Shown here: piece by piece, positions 39,052 to 48,272 of the stretch
Numbering within the stretch: the stretch's first letter is position 1
Layout: every line of letters starts with the position of its first letter
DNA from: Armatimonadota bacterium
Lineage (GTDB): Bacteria; Armatimonadota; Zipacnadia; Zipacnadales; UBA11051
Reading direction: 5' to 3'
Assembly: GCA_013178155.1 (NCBI GenBank)
Contig: JABLXH010000015.1
Coordinates: forward strand, 1 to 64,000
DNA length: 64,000 bases
The notes under the pieces: generated by a model
Database searches by the model: none
What the model was told of the DNA's origin: nothing
Seen by the model: the letters and a program-made list of their open reading frames with translations, nothing else
Translations under genes and position numbers: made by a program

Positions 39052-40242
39052 CTACCTCCGCTTCTTGAGTTCGTCCTCAAGATACCACCGACGCACTTCG
39101 GAGTATACGGCCGCGTACACCGACTCATCGCGGCCCACCAAGTGAGGGTCACCGTTCCTATTATCACTAGCGGTCATCACAGTGTCTACAAGGCGCTTGC
39201 CATGAGCGTCGAAGAACAGCCGCGGGTCGGTCGTCCATTGGAAGCTGTCGTCAGGTCCCGGAATGAGCAGAGCTCTGAACCCAGCGAGAACCGGGAAAGC
39301 TAGCCCCTTCTCCACTGGGTACCTGCCCTCCTTACCGATGAAGTGGTACGTCGCCACCGACTTACGCCCACGCTTCCGTCGATTGGCCTCTATAGTCTTG
39401 CCATACTTACCACGCTCACCGGTCTCATCCGGCGCGTTGTAGAGATCGGGCCACCTATACCTTATGTAGTCATAGAGTTCACACACGTCGACCGCGACAC
39501 GCGCGAGTTTTCGGTATCCCCAGCGATCTCCCGGCTCTAGCGACCAGTCCAAGCACTTGGCTGCGTTCCTATAGGCGTCAACGGGATGATCATTGTCGCT
39601 GAACCGCGTGGGATTGACACAAGTCAGCATTTGCAGGATCTCTAGGACCAGAACGGGTTCGGGGTCGTTCTCGCTAAACCGGACAAGCTTTGCCTTGTCG
39701 CCGAGCGCCTTTATCAGCCACTCGAAGCTTCCCTTCTTGTTCTCCAAGCTGAACGTCTTGAGACTCATTGAGTAGTTGCGTGCCTGAGCAATATCGAGCA
39801 GGTGTTCCTCGACACCAAGCATGATTTCCAGGCGCACGCGCTGGTCAGCCTCGTCGCGTGCAGGCATCGATTCGCTGTCCTCAACTACCACGCTCTTGAT
39901 GGAGTGAAAGGTATGTCCTCCGTCGATTATCCCATAGCGAGGATCGTCGTTAGGGATGTCAAGAACCAGCTTTGCGGTCTTGGGGTCGTAGTCCACAGAC
40001 CGCGCCGAGATCGTTATTCCCCGGTTCAGCAAATGGAAGCGCCCATCCCAACGCCGCAGCGACTCCTGTATACGCTTGACGACCGGCGTCTTCGGCTTGG
40101 GGATACGTGGGTCCGGCCCCATGTCTAGGTCATGCGGCACATCGCGGACGGATAGCAGGACGTAGTAAGTCTTGGAACCCCTAGTAAAGGGATCGGGAAT
40201 GGAGCGGACCGAATCGCTGGGAACGGAGAGGGTGTACTGCAT
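39052..40242 (-). CDS. AIPR-like (abortive infection phage resistance) protein
   Basis: FHLLNRGITISARSVDYDPKTAKLVLDIPNDDPRYGIIDGGHTFHSIK resembles the AIPR core (NNGITI ... IVNGxQT). Visibly lower GC than flanks. Confidence 0.55.
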   Translation of the reverse strand: MQYTLSVPSDSVRSIPDPFTRGSKTYYVLLSVRDVPHDLDMGPDPRIPKPKTPVVKRIQESLRRWDGRFHLLNRGITISARSVDYDPKTAKLVLDIPNDDPRYGIIDGGHTFHSIKSVVVEDSESMPARDEADQRVRLEIMLGVEEHLLDIAQARNYSMSLKTFSLENKKGSFEWLIKALGDKAKLVRFSENDPEPVLVLEILQMLTCVNPTRFSDNDHPVDAYRNAAKCLDWSLEPGDRWGYRKLARVAVDVCELYDYIRYRWPDLYNAPDETGERGKYGKTIEANRRKRGRKSVATYHFIGKEGRYPVEKGLAFPVLAGFRALLIPGPDDSFQWTTDPRLFFDAHGKRLVDTVMTASDNRNGDPHLVGRDESVYAAVYSEVRRWYLEDELKKRR

Positions 40243-40332
40243 GGCTATATCATCCTTTCGGGCCGCAACGCCGCTGCGATTGCGCCCACATTCATTGATA
40301 GCTGCGAGGGTCGCCCGCTCGAGCTGCCGAAG

Positions 40333-40362
40333 ATACTACACTGTGGGGGAACTGTCTGTCAA
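40333..40362 (-). promoter_or_regulatory. Sigma70-like promoter for the AIPR-like gene
   Basis: Minus strand TTGACA-N18-TAGTAT, about 90 bp upstream of the ATG at 40242; AAAGGA RBS. Confidence 0.6.
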
Positions 40363-40650
40363 GCCCCGAGCCTATCTTCAAAATGCGCGCTTCGTCTTGA
40401 GTCCCGCCTTGCTGGGACGAAGTCTTTGTGACTCGGTCGCCGAAGCGAGAACTACGGTCGTGCACGCGACTTACACAGTTACACTTGGAGACAGGATGGG
40501 GTTCCGGTCGAAGGGCGGGGGTAGCGGCAACGGCGTAACTTCGTCAAGACCGAAGATGGGACTGATGACCCGGGCCAAGGCTGCTCCCCCTGTAAGCTGG
40601 TACTGTGCTCCCCAGCGCGATGCCTGGGCATACAGGATAGGATGGATGGC

Positions 40651-41625
40651 TCAAGGTCCAAGGGGTACATTGCTCAAGCTGCGTCCATGGTCCCGCCGCG
40701 GTCTCGCTGGCCGGGTGAGATACCTGTCTACCGTTGCCCATTTGGCGCAGCGCGCTAGCGCATACAGTGCCCGCCCGTAGCTCAAGTGGGTGGCTCGTCT
40801 CACCGGTCGGTCTCCCGGCGAGTTCTGCTCTCCGGCGCTGAGCTGCCGCTGGGGCACACGGCGTCCCAGCCAGCCGAGACAGTAGCGGCACGCCTCCAGT
40901 GGCTGGCGGGCAAACAGGTACTCGCGCACCCGCGCCAACAGATCCCCCGGAGCATGCAGGTCCACCCCATCGGCGGACGGGGTATAGCCGTCAAGCCCCA
41001 GTCGGTCCAGGTATCCCGGCAGGTTCACCGGCATGCTGCACTTGTACAGCCACCCGTCACTGAACATGTGGCAGTGCTGCCGGTGCGCGACCCCGCAAGT
41101 GGAGTAGATGATCCGCGTCCAGAGGTCCATCGGATGGGGAGAGGTGACAGCGGCCGTGCGGAACTCGCGAACCTGCTCCACGATGAGGCGTACACGATGA
41201 GTGCGGGCCTGCGCCGCGGCGGCCTCCAGGACCGCCTCGCTCGGCGGCGTCTGTGGGTAGAGACTGACCCGGACAACGTCTACATAGCGCCAGAGATCGT
41301 CAGTCACTGTGGGCAGCAGCAGACCGTTGGTGGTCACGGTGACCGTCCTGGCGATGCCCGATTCACGGGCCAGCCGCGCCATCGCGGGAAGCTCCGGGTT
41401 CAGCAACGGTTCGCCACCCAGCAGCACGAGGGTCCGCGCCCGGATCACCGTGGCAAGCTGCTGGAGATGGGCCGCAAAGCTTTTGGCGGAGGGCAACCGC
41501 CGGGGGACGTAGGGCGACAGATGGGAGCAGTGGGCACAGCGCAGATTGCAGTGGTGCGCGGCAGAAAACTGAATGGCTACGGTGTGTATCCGGCCATCTC
41601 TGAACTCGTAGAGCACTCCCCGCAT
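40651..41625 (-). CDS. Radical SAM protein with SPASM-like C-terminal cysteines
   Basis: FSAAHHCNLRCAHCSHL (CxxxCxxC); LLGGEPLLNPELPAM; later C residues in YSTCGVAHRQHC...YKCSMP...CRYC. Confidence 0.85.
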   Translation of the reverse strand: MRGVLYEFRDGRIHTVAIQFSAAHHCNLRCAHCSHLSPYVPRRLPSAKSFAAHLQQLATVIRARTLVLLGGEPLLNPELPAMARLARESGIARTVTVTTNGLLLPTVTDDLWRYVDVVRVSLYPQTPPSEAVLEAAAAQARTHRVRLIVEQVREFRTAAVTSPHPMDLWTRIIYSTCGVAHRQHCHMFSDGWLYKCSMPVNLPGYLDRLGLDGYTPSADGVDLHAPGDLLARVREYLFARQPLEACRYCLGWLGRRVPQRQLSAGEQNSPGDRPVRRATHLSYGRALYALARCAKWATVDRYLTRPARPRRDHGRSLSNVPLGP

Positions 41626-42707
41626 GTCACCCCCTTGGCCCGCGACGAAGCTACGCCGCCCAAGCCTCCCCGGAGCCGCCAGGTCTGTCGGCGGAGCGAC
41701 TGAACCGAACGCATGCAGGAGCGGACAACGTGCGGTGGCAGCAGAAGCGAGGCGCACGCGACATGGGCGGTGAGGGACCGTGGCTCTACGTCCAGAGCCG
41801 CGTCGAAGGCAGCCCCGGCTTCCTGTCGCTGCCCGGCGCCAAGGTAGAGAAGCCCCCGGGTACAGTGATATGCGACCACCTTGGAGCGAGCCCGACGTTG
41901 CAGCTGCGGATCACTGGACAGTCGCTCAAGGGCCGTCTGGAGGTCAAACTCGCCGCCGTTGCCATCGGCCTGGGCACGCTCCCAGGCCAGCGCCGAGTAG
42001 ATCACCTGATCGTGGCGACGAGCGTAAGTGAGTTGCGCGCAGTGCACGCGATGATGCACCAGCGGTGTCTGAAGGTAGCCGAAGCGCGCTCGTGCGGCCG
42101 CGAGGCGCACAAACAGGTCGTAGTCACAGGAGACCGGGAAGAACGGATCGTAGCCGCCAATGCCGCGCAGGGCCTCGGTGCGGATCATGGTAGAGGAGTG
42201 CACCAGCGGCAGTGACTGTCGCGCCAGGGTCTGCCGCAAGGGGGCCTTCGCCAGGCCACAGGCCCGTCCCCAGATGACCTCCCCCTGGTCATTGATGAGA
42301 GCCGCTCCGCTGCCGACCACGCTCAGGCCGGGGTCGGCGGCGAAGGCCCGCAGACTGAACTCCAGGCGAGTGGGCACCGACACGTCGTCGCAGTCGTGGA
42401 TCGCCACAAAGTCTCCGCTTGCCGCGGCCAGGCCCCGGTTCAGCGCTCCGCCCGGCCCCATCCGGGTGGTGTTACGCAGCAGCCGTATTCGCTTGTCGCT
42501 TGCTGCCAGCCCTGCTACCACCGCCGCCGTGGCGTCTTCCGAGGCATCGTCTATGCAGATGAGTTCCCAGTGCTGGTAGGTCTGCGCCTGGACGCTACGG
42601 AGGGCGGCCTCCAGGAAGCGGACACCGTTGCGAGCGGGCATCAGCACCGACACGAGTGGGGTCCTCAGTTCGGGCACAGGGATGGTTTCGCCAGACTGTG
42701 TGACCAC
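41577..42707 (-). CDS. Glycosyltransferase family 2
   Basis: PLVSVLMPARNGVRFLEAALRSVQAQTYQHWELICIDDASEDAT; DFVAIHDCDDVSVPTRLE. Tentative GTG start; 3' end overlaps the radical SAM start by 49 nt. Confidence 0.88.
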   Translation of the reverse strand: MVTQSGETIPVPELRTPLVSVLMPARNGVRFLEAALRSVQAQTYQHWELICIDDASEDATAAVVAGLAASDKRIRLLRNTTRMGPGGALNRGLAAASGDFVAIHDCDDVSVPTRLEFSLRAFAADPGLSVVGSGAALINDQGEVIWGRACGLAKAPLRQTLARQSLPLVHSSTMIRTEALRGIGGYDPFFPVSCDYDLFVRLAAARARFGYLQTPLVHHRVHCAQLTYARRHDQVIYSALAWERAQADGNGGEFDLQTALERLSSDPQLQRRARSKVVAYHCTRGLLYLGAGQRQEAGAAFDAALDVEPRSLTAHVACASLLLPPHVVRSCMRSVQSLRRQTWRLRGGLGGVASSRAKGVTCGECSTSSEMAGYTP

Positions 42708-42995
42708 CCCTGCCGAACACTCGTAACTGCAGGCAGGTCCACAGCTCCCAGTATGCCGGCGGCTGACGCCGACCAGACACTCCCGGCCAGGCTCTGAGGG
42801 CAGCCGAGGGCGGTCCGGAGCCCGCGAGGCTGCGCCGGGGGAGTTGGGATCGCCACGGCCGCTGGAGCGCGCGTTGGCGAGTAACCGTCTCTCTGCTGTG
42901 GCCCGCTCGCCCTTGACCACGTCCGTCCGCGCCTGCTAAGGTGTATCCTGCGGGCGGGTCGGGGGCCACCCGCGGACGTCACAGGAGATGCCCCA

Positions 42996-44657
42996 ATGCC
43001 CTCTAACCCCAGGCTCGCGGCCCGCTTTGCCGGCATGAGTCCGTATCTTTTCCGGGACGTTCTCATCGGCCATGCGCGACTGACCCGCGGACAGGACGCA
43101 CCGCTGCTGGACGCCACCCGCGAGGCACCAAACTGGCAGCAACGCGACGTACAGCTGGCCTGGCATGTGCTGGGGCTTTACTGCGACTACGTCTACGGCG
43201 TAGTGGGCGATCCCGGGAACGTTCGGCTGCTGCCCAGGGCTGCGCCGCTGGACCATACCGCCGCCTTTGGCCGGTTCGCCGACGGCCTGATGGACCTCCG
43301 TGAGAGCCTGGCTGTCGGCATAGACTTCCTGTCGGAGCTGTGGCCCTATCTGGCCCAGAAGGTGCTCCCTGACCGCACGGAAAGCGAGATCATTGACGCC
43401 TTCACTCAGGCCATGAGCGGGGGCATCTACCCTTCGCCGCCCACCCTGGAGTTCGTCACACCCATCGTCCGGCGGTACCTGGCTGGCAAGCTCTTCCGCG
43501 GCGATACCAGCCTGGCCGACGAGTTCAGCGTCCACCTCACAGCGGGCGCCAGCGCTGGCTGGGTCCAGATTGCCCAGACGCTGACGGCCAACCACCTGCT
43601 CACCCCGGGCGACAAAGTTGCCCTCTTCTTGCCCACCTATCAGCCGCTCGCGGAGCTGTTCGCCCGCCAACTTGGCTGTGAGATCGTCGGCCTGGTCAGC
43701 GACCCTGGGGGGAGCTCTGCGCCGGATGCGGAGGACCTGGCGAAGCTGTCTGACCCCGCGGTGAAGCTGCTGGCGTTCATGTCGCCAAATGACCCGACCT
43801 CGGTCGCCATGGCCCCCGAGACTCTGGCCCGTCTGGAGCCCCTGGTGCGCAGCCGCCCCGACCTGCTGGTAGTCGCCGACTATTCGGGCGCCAATCTCCT
43901 GTCCAGCCCCCGGTTGACCGCCCTGCAGCGCTGGCCACGACAGACCATCGGGCTCTACGGCTTTGCTCACGACTTCGGCCTGGCCGGGGCGCGTCTGGGG
44001 GCCGTGGTCATACATCGTGAATGCGCTGCCGACCGCTTGCTCGCCAACCTGCCGGCCGAAACGCAGGCCCGGGTCAGCGCCCGTTACGCCGGCCGACTCG
44101 TACAGCCCACGACGGCCTCCTTCCAGGCGCGCCTCACCGAGGAATCCGCCGGAGTGGCCTTCGGACATCTGGCGGGGCTTGCCCCTGCCCTGCAGGTGCT
44201 GCTTTGTCTCTGCGCTTCCTACGAGGCTATCGCGGAGCCGGCCGGAGCCACCTACCACGAATGGGTGCGACAGGAGCTCAGTCGGCGTCGCGCCGCCCTC
44301 TACCGGGGACTGGGAGGATCGCCGCCGGACCTGGGGCCCGCGGCCGCAAATCATTGCGTGCTGCTGGACCTGCAGACTTTGGCCCTGGGCGTGGACCCTG
44401 CGCTCGCCATCGGCTTGGAGCATACTGACATCTGGACCGCGCTGCTGCACCTCGCGCACGCCACCGGTGTCATCGTCATGCCCGCCCTGCCTTGCGGAGC
44501 GGGGCTGTGGTCTGTGCGGATACCCCTGGTGGGCCTGGGCGAGAGCGACTGCCTGGCCACGGGCAAGGCCATCCGGTCTTGTCTGCAGGCGCTGGGCACC
44601 GACACGCCGTGCCCGGCTTGCGATGATCTGAACCGCCTGGGGGCTTCAGAGGACTGA
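42996..44657 (+). CDS. Aspartate 4-decarboxylase (AspD)-like fold-type-I PLP protein with atypical active site
   Basis: DATREAPNWQ, MSGGIYPSPP, HLTAGASAGWVQIAQTLTANHLLTPGDKVALFLPTYQP, FMSPNDPTSVAM, YGFAHDFGLAGARLG. Confidence 0.65.
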   Translation: MPSNPRLAARFAGMSPYLFRDVLIGHARLTRGQDAPLLDATREAPNWQQRDVQLAWHVLGLYCDYVYGVVGDPGNVRLLPRAAPLDHTAAFGRFADGLMDLRESLAVGIDFLSELWPYLAQKVLPDRTESEIIDAFTQAMSGGIYPSPPTLEFVTPIVRRYLAGKLFRGDTSLADEFSVHLTAGASAGWVQIAQTLTANHLLTPGDKVALFLPTYQPLAELFARQLGCEIVGLVSDPGGSSAPDAEDLAKLSDPAVKLLAFMSPNDPTSVAMAPETLARLEPLVRSRPDLLVVADYSGANLLSSPRLTALQRWPRQTIGLYGFAHDFGLAGARLGAVVIHRECAADRLLANLPAETQARVSARYAGRLVQPTTASFQARLTEESAGVAFGHLAGLAPALQVLLCLCASYEAIAEPAGATYHEWVRQELSRRRAALYRGLGGSPPDLGPAAANHCVLLDLQTLALGVDPALAIGLEHTDIWTALLHLAHATGVIVMPALPCGAGLWSVRIPLVGLGESDCLATGKAIRSCLQALGTDTPCPACDDLNRLGASED

Positions 44658-44755
44658 GTCTCTGCGGGCCCGACGTGCAACTACGGCGGCATTTTCTCAT
44701 AACTAAGCTATAGAAGAAATGACTCAAAAAGCCCACAAGAACCGGTCGAAGGGGG

Positions 44756-44783
44756 TTGACAGGCAGGCGGCGTTTGCTATTAT
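44756..44783 (+). promoter_or_regulatory. Strong sigma70-like promoter TTGACA-N16-TATTAT
   Basis: -35 at 44756-44761, -10 at 44778-44783. Confidence 0.75.
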
Positions 44784-44789
44784 GCACAC

Positions 44790-44889
44790 GGACAGAGCCT
44801 AAATACAGGCATGAACGGTCCTTGCGACCGTTTTGTGCCGGGCCAGCCACATGCGGCCACCCCCCGGGACGCGCGCTGGCCCGTTTTTT
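44790..44889 (+). ncRNA. Candidate ~100-nt structured RNA (sRNA or cis-regulatory attenuator) ending at intrinsic terminator
   Basis: Hairpins GCCT-aaatac-AGGC (44797-44810) and AACGGTC-cttgc-GACCGTT (44814-44832), then CGGGCCAGC...GCTGGCCCG-TTTTTT. Confidence 0.5.
44839..44889 (+). terminator. Intrinsic terminator with T6
   Basis: CGGGCCAGC (44839-44847) pairs with GCTGGCCCG (44875-44883), followed by TTTTTT. Confidence 0.7.
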
Positions 44890-45016
44890 GTTAGCGTCAT
44901 GCATCTGTATAACTCCACTATTATATAACCCACGTCCAGAGCCTTGGCTCCGCCCTCTCCGGAAGGTATCCATCACCTCGGTGCCGAAGTCTGTATGGCC
45001 CAAGGGAGGGTTAGCC

Positions 45017-47263
45017 ATGGCGCAGCCAATCGACCCGCTGACCTATCTGGAACGCCAGGACAAGTGGTACCTCGGCGGCGGCCGGGCCACTTGCTTCGCG
45101 CCGCCTTTCCCACTGCATCTCGATGCTCTTGGCTTTTGGGACGAGGCCCACTTCTGCGAAGTCCCGCTCCCGCGCCTTTTCACCTGCTTCGTGGTTGGGC
45201 CCACTGGTTCCCCTCTGCGTCTGCGCCGCCTCTCACGCTCATGGCGGCCGGACCGTCTGCGGCAGACGTTCGAGTGCGAGGGTGACGTCGAGCTGCAGGT
45301 GCGAGAGCAGAAAGTAGTACTGCAGGATGATGTGTTTGCCAGCCAGCTCACCTTCCTCAACCGCAGCGAAGAGCCGCGGGAGCTGGATGTGCTGGTGTGG
45401 AGCCTTCGCACACGGTTCTGTGGCGAAGACGGCGGCACCGGTCTGTTGACTTGCGAGTGCGAGGATGGGTGCGTCCATTTTGACGAAGTGGTGGCCGGAG
45501 GCGGTAGGCTGTACCTCTGCCTGGGCGCCAACCAGGCTCCAGTGTCCATGGCGGTCAACCTCTGCGAGCCCAGCGCGCAACTGCCCTGGTACGCTATCTC
45601 CACTCTCCCGGAGAAGTTCCGCAACGGTCACCTGGCCGAGAACCGCAAGCTTGAGGTGGGCTCCACCCCGGCTGGCGATGTCCACATTGCCCTGCACTAC
45701 CACATCGTGGTCCCCCCCCATGAGCGACGGGAGCTGGCGGTGGCCTGCGCCGTGGCCGCCACGCAGGAGCAGGCCCGTGCCTGTCACAGCAGCGCGGTGC
45801 AGATGGATGTGGTGGCCGCAGCCGTCAGCCAGTGGCGTCAGTTCTTTGAAGGCATCCCTTACTTCTCTTGCAGCGATCCCTTCCTGACCCGGTACTACTG
45901 GTACCGATGGTTTGGCCTCAGGCTGTGCATGGTGGACGCGGGCGCTGGATTCCTGCCCTGGCCCTGCGTCTTTGAGGGAATCGGCGGCTTCCGACAGCAC
46001 ATCTCGTATTCCGCCCAGTGCCACATGCTGGAGTGCGCCTGGATGCACGACCCGTCCTATGCCCAGGGCAGCCTGTTGGGCTTTCTGGACAGTCAGCTGG
46101 ACTCCGGCCAGCTACGGGGACACCTGGGGTTATTTCAGGCCGACGAAGGCTTCTACCACGCCAACTGGGGCGCCCATGCCCTGGACCTGCTGGCCATCCA
46201 TCCCGACGCGGACTTTGCCGCCCGTATCTACGAACCACTCTGTCGCTATGCGCAGTATTTTGACCGGGAGCGAGACCCGGAGCAGTCGGGCCTCTACGAT
46301 GTGCTGAATCAGGGTGAGACCGGGCAGGAGTACATGCCCCGCTATCTGGCTGTGGACCCCGAGGCCGACCAGTGGAAGCCCATCCGTCTGAAGGGCGTGG
46401 ATGCCACGGTCTACATGTACCAGCTCAAGCGGGCGCTGGCCAAGCTCGCCGCCGACCTGGGCCGGCCGGATGAGGCCAGGGAATGGTCGCGCCAGGCCGA
46501 TCTTGTGGGCCAGGCGATTCTGCAGCACATGTGGGATCCCGACCGTGAGATGTTCTATGACTGCGATCCTGAGACCCTCAAGCCCACGGGGGCTGCGGCG
46601 GCAGTGGGGTTCTACCCCTTCCTGACCGACCTCTGCAACGAAGCGCACCGCGGGGCGTTGCGCCACCGTCTGCTCAACCCGCGCGAGTTCTGGCTGCCGT
46701 GTGGACCACCGTCCACCAGCGCCGACGATGGTCTGTATTCGGCCCAGGCTGAATGGAAGGGCAAACGGATGAACTGCCCGTGGAACGGGCGCATGTGGCC
46801 CATGACGGCCAGTCATCTCTGTGCCGCGCTGGCACGGGCCGCCAAGACCCACTCGCCCTTGCTGCGCCTGCAGGCAGCCGAGCTTATCCGCCGCTTCGTC
46901 CACACCATGTTCTTTGAGCAGGACCCGGAGCGGCCCAACTGCTTTGAGCATTACAACCCGGTCACCGGCGAACCCTCCGCCTACCGGGGCATTGATGATT
47001 ACCAGCACTCCTGGGTCGTGGACCTCATCATCCGCCACGTCGCCGGCCTGGAACCACGCCACGACGACCTGTTGGTGGTAGACCCGCTGGACTTCGACCT
47101 CCGGGAGTTCGAGCTGCGCCGGGTCCACTATCGGGGCCATGTCGTGGACATCGTGTACGGTCCTGTAGACCCGGAACGGGCACCGATGCTGCAGGTCTTT
47201 GTGGACGGTGCGGAGCGCGCCTCGCGCGAGGGCCTGGGTCGTATCGAGATACAGCTACCCTAG
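45017..47263 (+). CDS. GH63/MGH1-like six-hairpin glycosidase
   Basis: GLYDVLNQGETGQEYMPRYLAVDP; VYMYQLKRALAKLAADLGRPDEAREW; MNCPWNGRMWPMTASHLC. RBS GGGAGGG. Confidence 0.7.
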   Translation: MAQPIDPLTYLERQDKWYLGGGRATCFAPPFPLHLDALGFWDEAHFCEVPLPRLFTCFVVGPTGSPLRLRRLSRSWRPDRLRQTFECEGDVELQVREQKVVLQDDVFASQLTFLNRSEEPRELDVLVWSLRTRFCGEDGGTGLLTCECEDGCVHFDEVVAGGGRLYLCLGANQAPVSMAVNLCEPSAQLPWYAISTLPEKFRNGHLAENRKLEVGSTPAGDVHIALHYHIVVPPHERRELAVACAVAATQEQARACHSSAVQMDVVAAAVSQWRQFFEGIPYFSCSDPFLTRYYWYRWFGLRLCMVDAGAGFLPWPCVFEGIGGFRQHISYSAQCHMLECAWMHDPSYAQGSLLGFLDSQLDSGQLRGHLGLFQADEGFYHANWGAHALDLLAIHPDADFAARIYEPLCRYAQYFDRERDPEQSGLYDVLNQGETGQEYMPRYLAVDPEADQWKPIRLKGVDATVYMYQLKRALAKLAADLGRPDEAREWSRQADLVGQAILQHMWDPDREMFYDCDPETLKPTGAAAAVGFYPFLTDLCNEAHRGALRHRLLNPREFWLPCGPPSTSADDGLYSAQAEWKGKRMNCPWNGRMWPMTASHLCAALARAAKTHSPLLRLQAAELIRRFVHTMFFEQDPERPNCFEHYNPVTGEPSAYRGIDDYQHSWVVDLIIRHVAGLEPRHDDLLVVDPLDFDLREFELRRVHYRGHVVDIVYGPVDPERAPMLQVFVDGAERASREGLGRIEIQLP

Positions 47264-47300
47264 GCTGACACTTGCCACATCTGTCAGACTGCCAGAGACC

Positions 47301-48257
47301 ATGCCAGCCGCCACGCCGCCAACTACCACCGCCTCGCACCGCCGCCGCCTGGACTGGAGCGGCTACCTGTTCCTGCTGCCCAACGCCGCCGGGTTCCTGA
47401 CCTTTACGCTGCTGCCCGTCCTGGCCGCCTTCTTGCTGTCCTTCACTCGGTGGGACGCAGTGGAGTCGTGGCGCGGTATCCATTTCGTCGGTCTGGACAA
47501 CTATGTGGATATCCTGGGTTTCACCCGCGACGCCAACGGTGTGACGCCGCGGGACGTGTACTTCTGGCGCTACATGTACAACACCGTCTTCCTGATGCTG
47601 GGCATTCCCATCGGCATGGCGCTGTCGTTCTTCTGCGCTTTGCTGATGAACCAGAACCTGCGCGGCATCACGTTCTATCGGGTCATCTACTTCCTGCCGA
47701 CGGTCTGCTCGACGGTGGCGGTGGCTGTGGTGTGGCGGTGGATCTATGACGCCGACTGGGGCCTGCTGAACCAGGGCCTGCAGTTGCTGGGTGTTGACAA
47801 CCCGCCCCGGTGGCTGCAAGACCCGTCGTGGGCGAAGCCAGCCCTCATTCTGATGGGGCTGTGGATGGGCGTTGGCGGCTACAACTGCGTCCTCTACCTG
47901 GCCGGCCTGCAAAACATCCCCCAGGAGCTGTATGAGGCTGCCGAGCTGGATGGCGCCAACTGGTGGCACCGCGTACGGAGTATCACTTGGCCCATGCTGG
48001 CGCCGACCACGTTCTTCATCCTGGTGATGTCGCTGATCTCGGGCTTCCAGGGGCATTTCGTGGCCATCCACATCCTCACCGCCGGCGGACCGGCGGGAGC
48101 GACGACCAACCTGCTTTACTACATCTACCAATCCGCCTTCAACCACCAGAAAATGGGCTATGCCTGCGCCCTGGCCATGGTCCTGTTCGCGCTCATCTTC
48201 GCCTGCACCATGGTGCAATGGCGCCTGGGCAAGCGGTCCACGGAAGTATCGCTGTGA
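47301..48257 (+). CDS. ABC sugar transporter permease, MalF/UgpA-like
   Basis: EAA loop YEAAELDGANWWHRVRSITWPML; multi-pass. Confidence 0.92.
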   Translation: MPAATPPTTTASHRRRLDWSGYLFLLPNAAGFLTFTLLPVLAAFLLSFTRWDAVESWRGIHFVGLDNYVDILGFTRDANGVTPRDVYFWRYMYNTVFLMLGIPIGMALSFFCALLMNQNLRGITFYRVIYFLPTVCSTVAVAVVWRWIYDADWGLLNQGLQLLGVDNPPRWLQDPSWAKPALILMGLWMGVGGYNCVLYLAGLQNIPQELYEAAELDGANWWHRVRSITWPMLAPTTFFILVMSLISGFQGHFVAIHILTAGGPAGATTNLLYYIYQSAFNHQKMGYACALAMVLFALIFACTMVQWRLGKRSTEVSL

Positions 48258-48272
48258 GGAGGCTCGCCACCC

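Noticed and set aside
40651-42707. RiPP biosynthetic cluster around the radical SAM gene
   Set aside because: No credible precursor peptide, transporter or peptidase adjacent; left as a GT2/radical SAM pair only.
42936-44459. 507-aa minus-strand ORF
   Set aside because: Antisense to the AspD-like gene, composition typical of a GC shadow.
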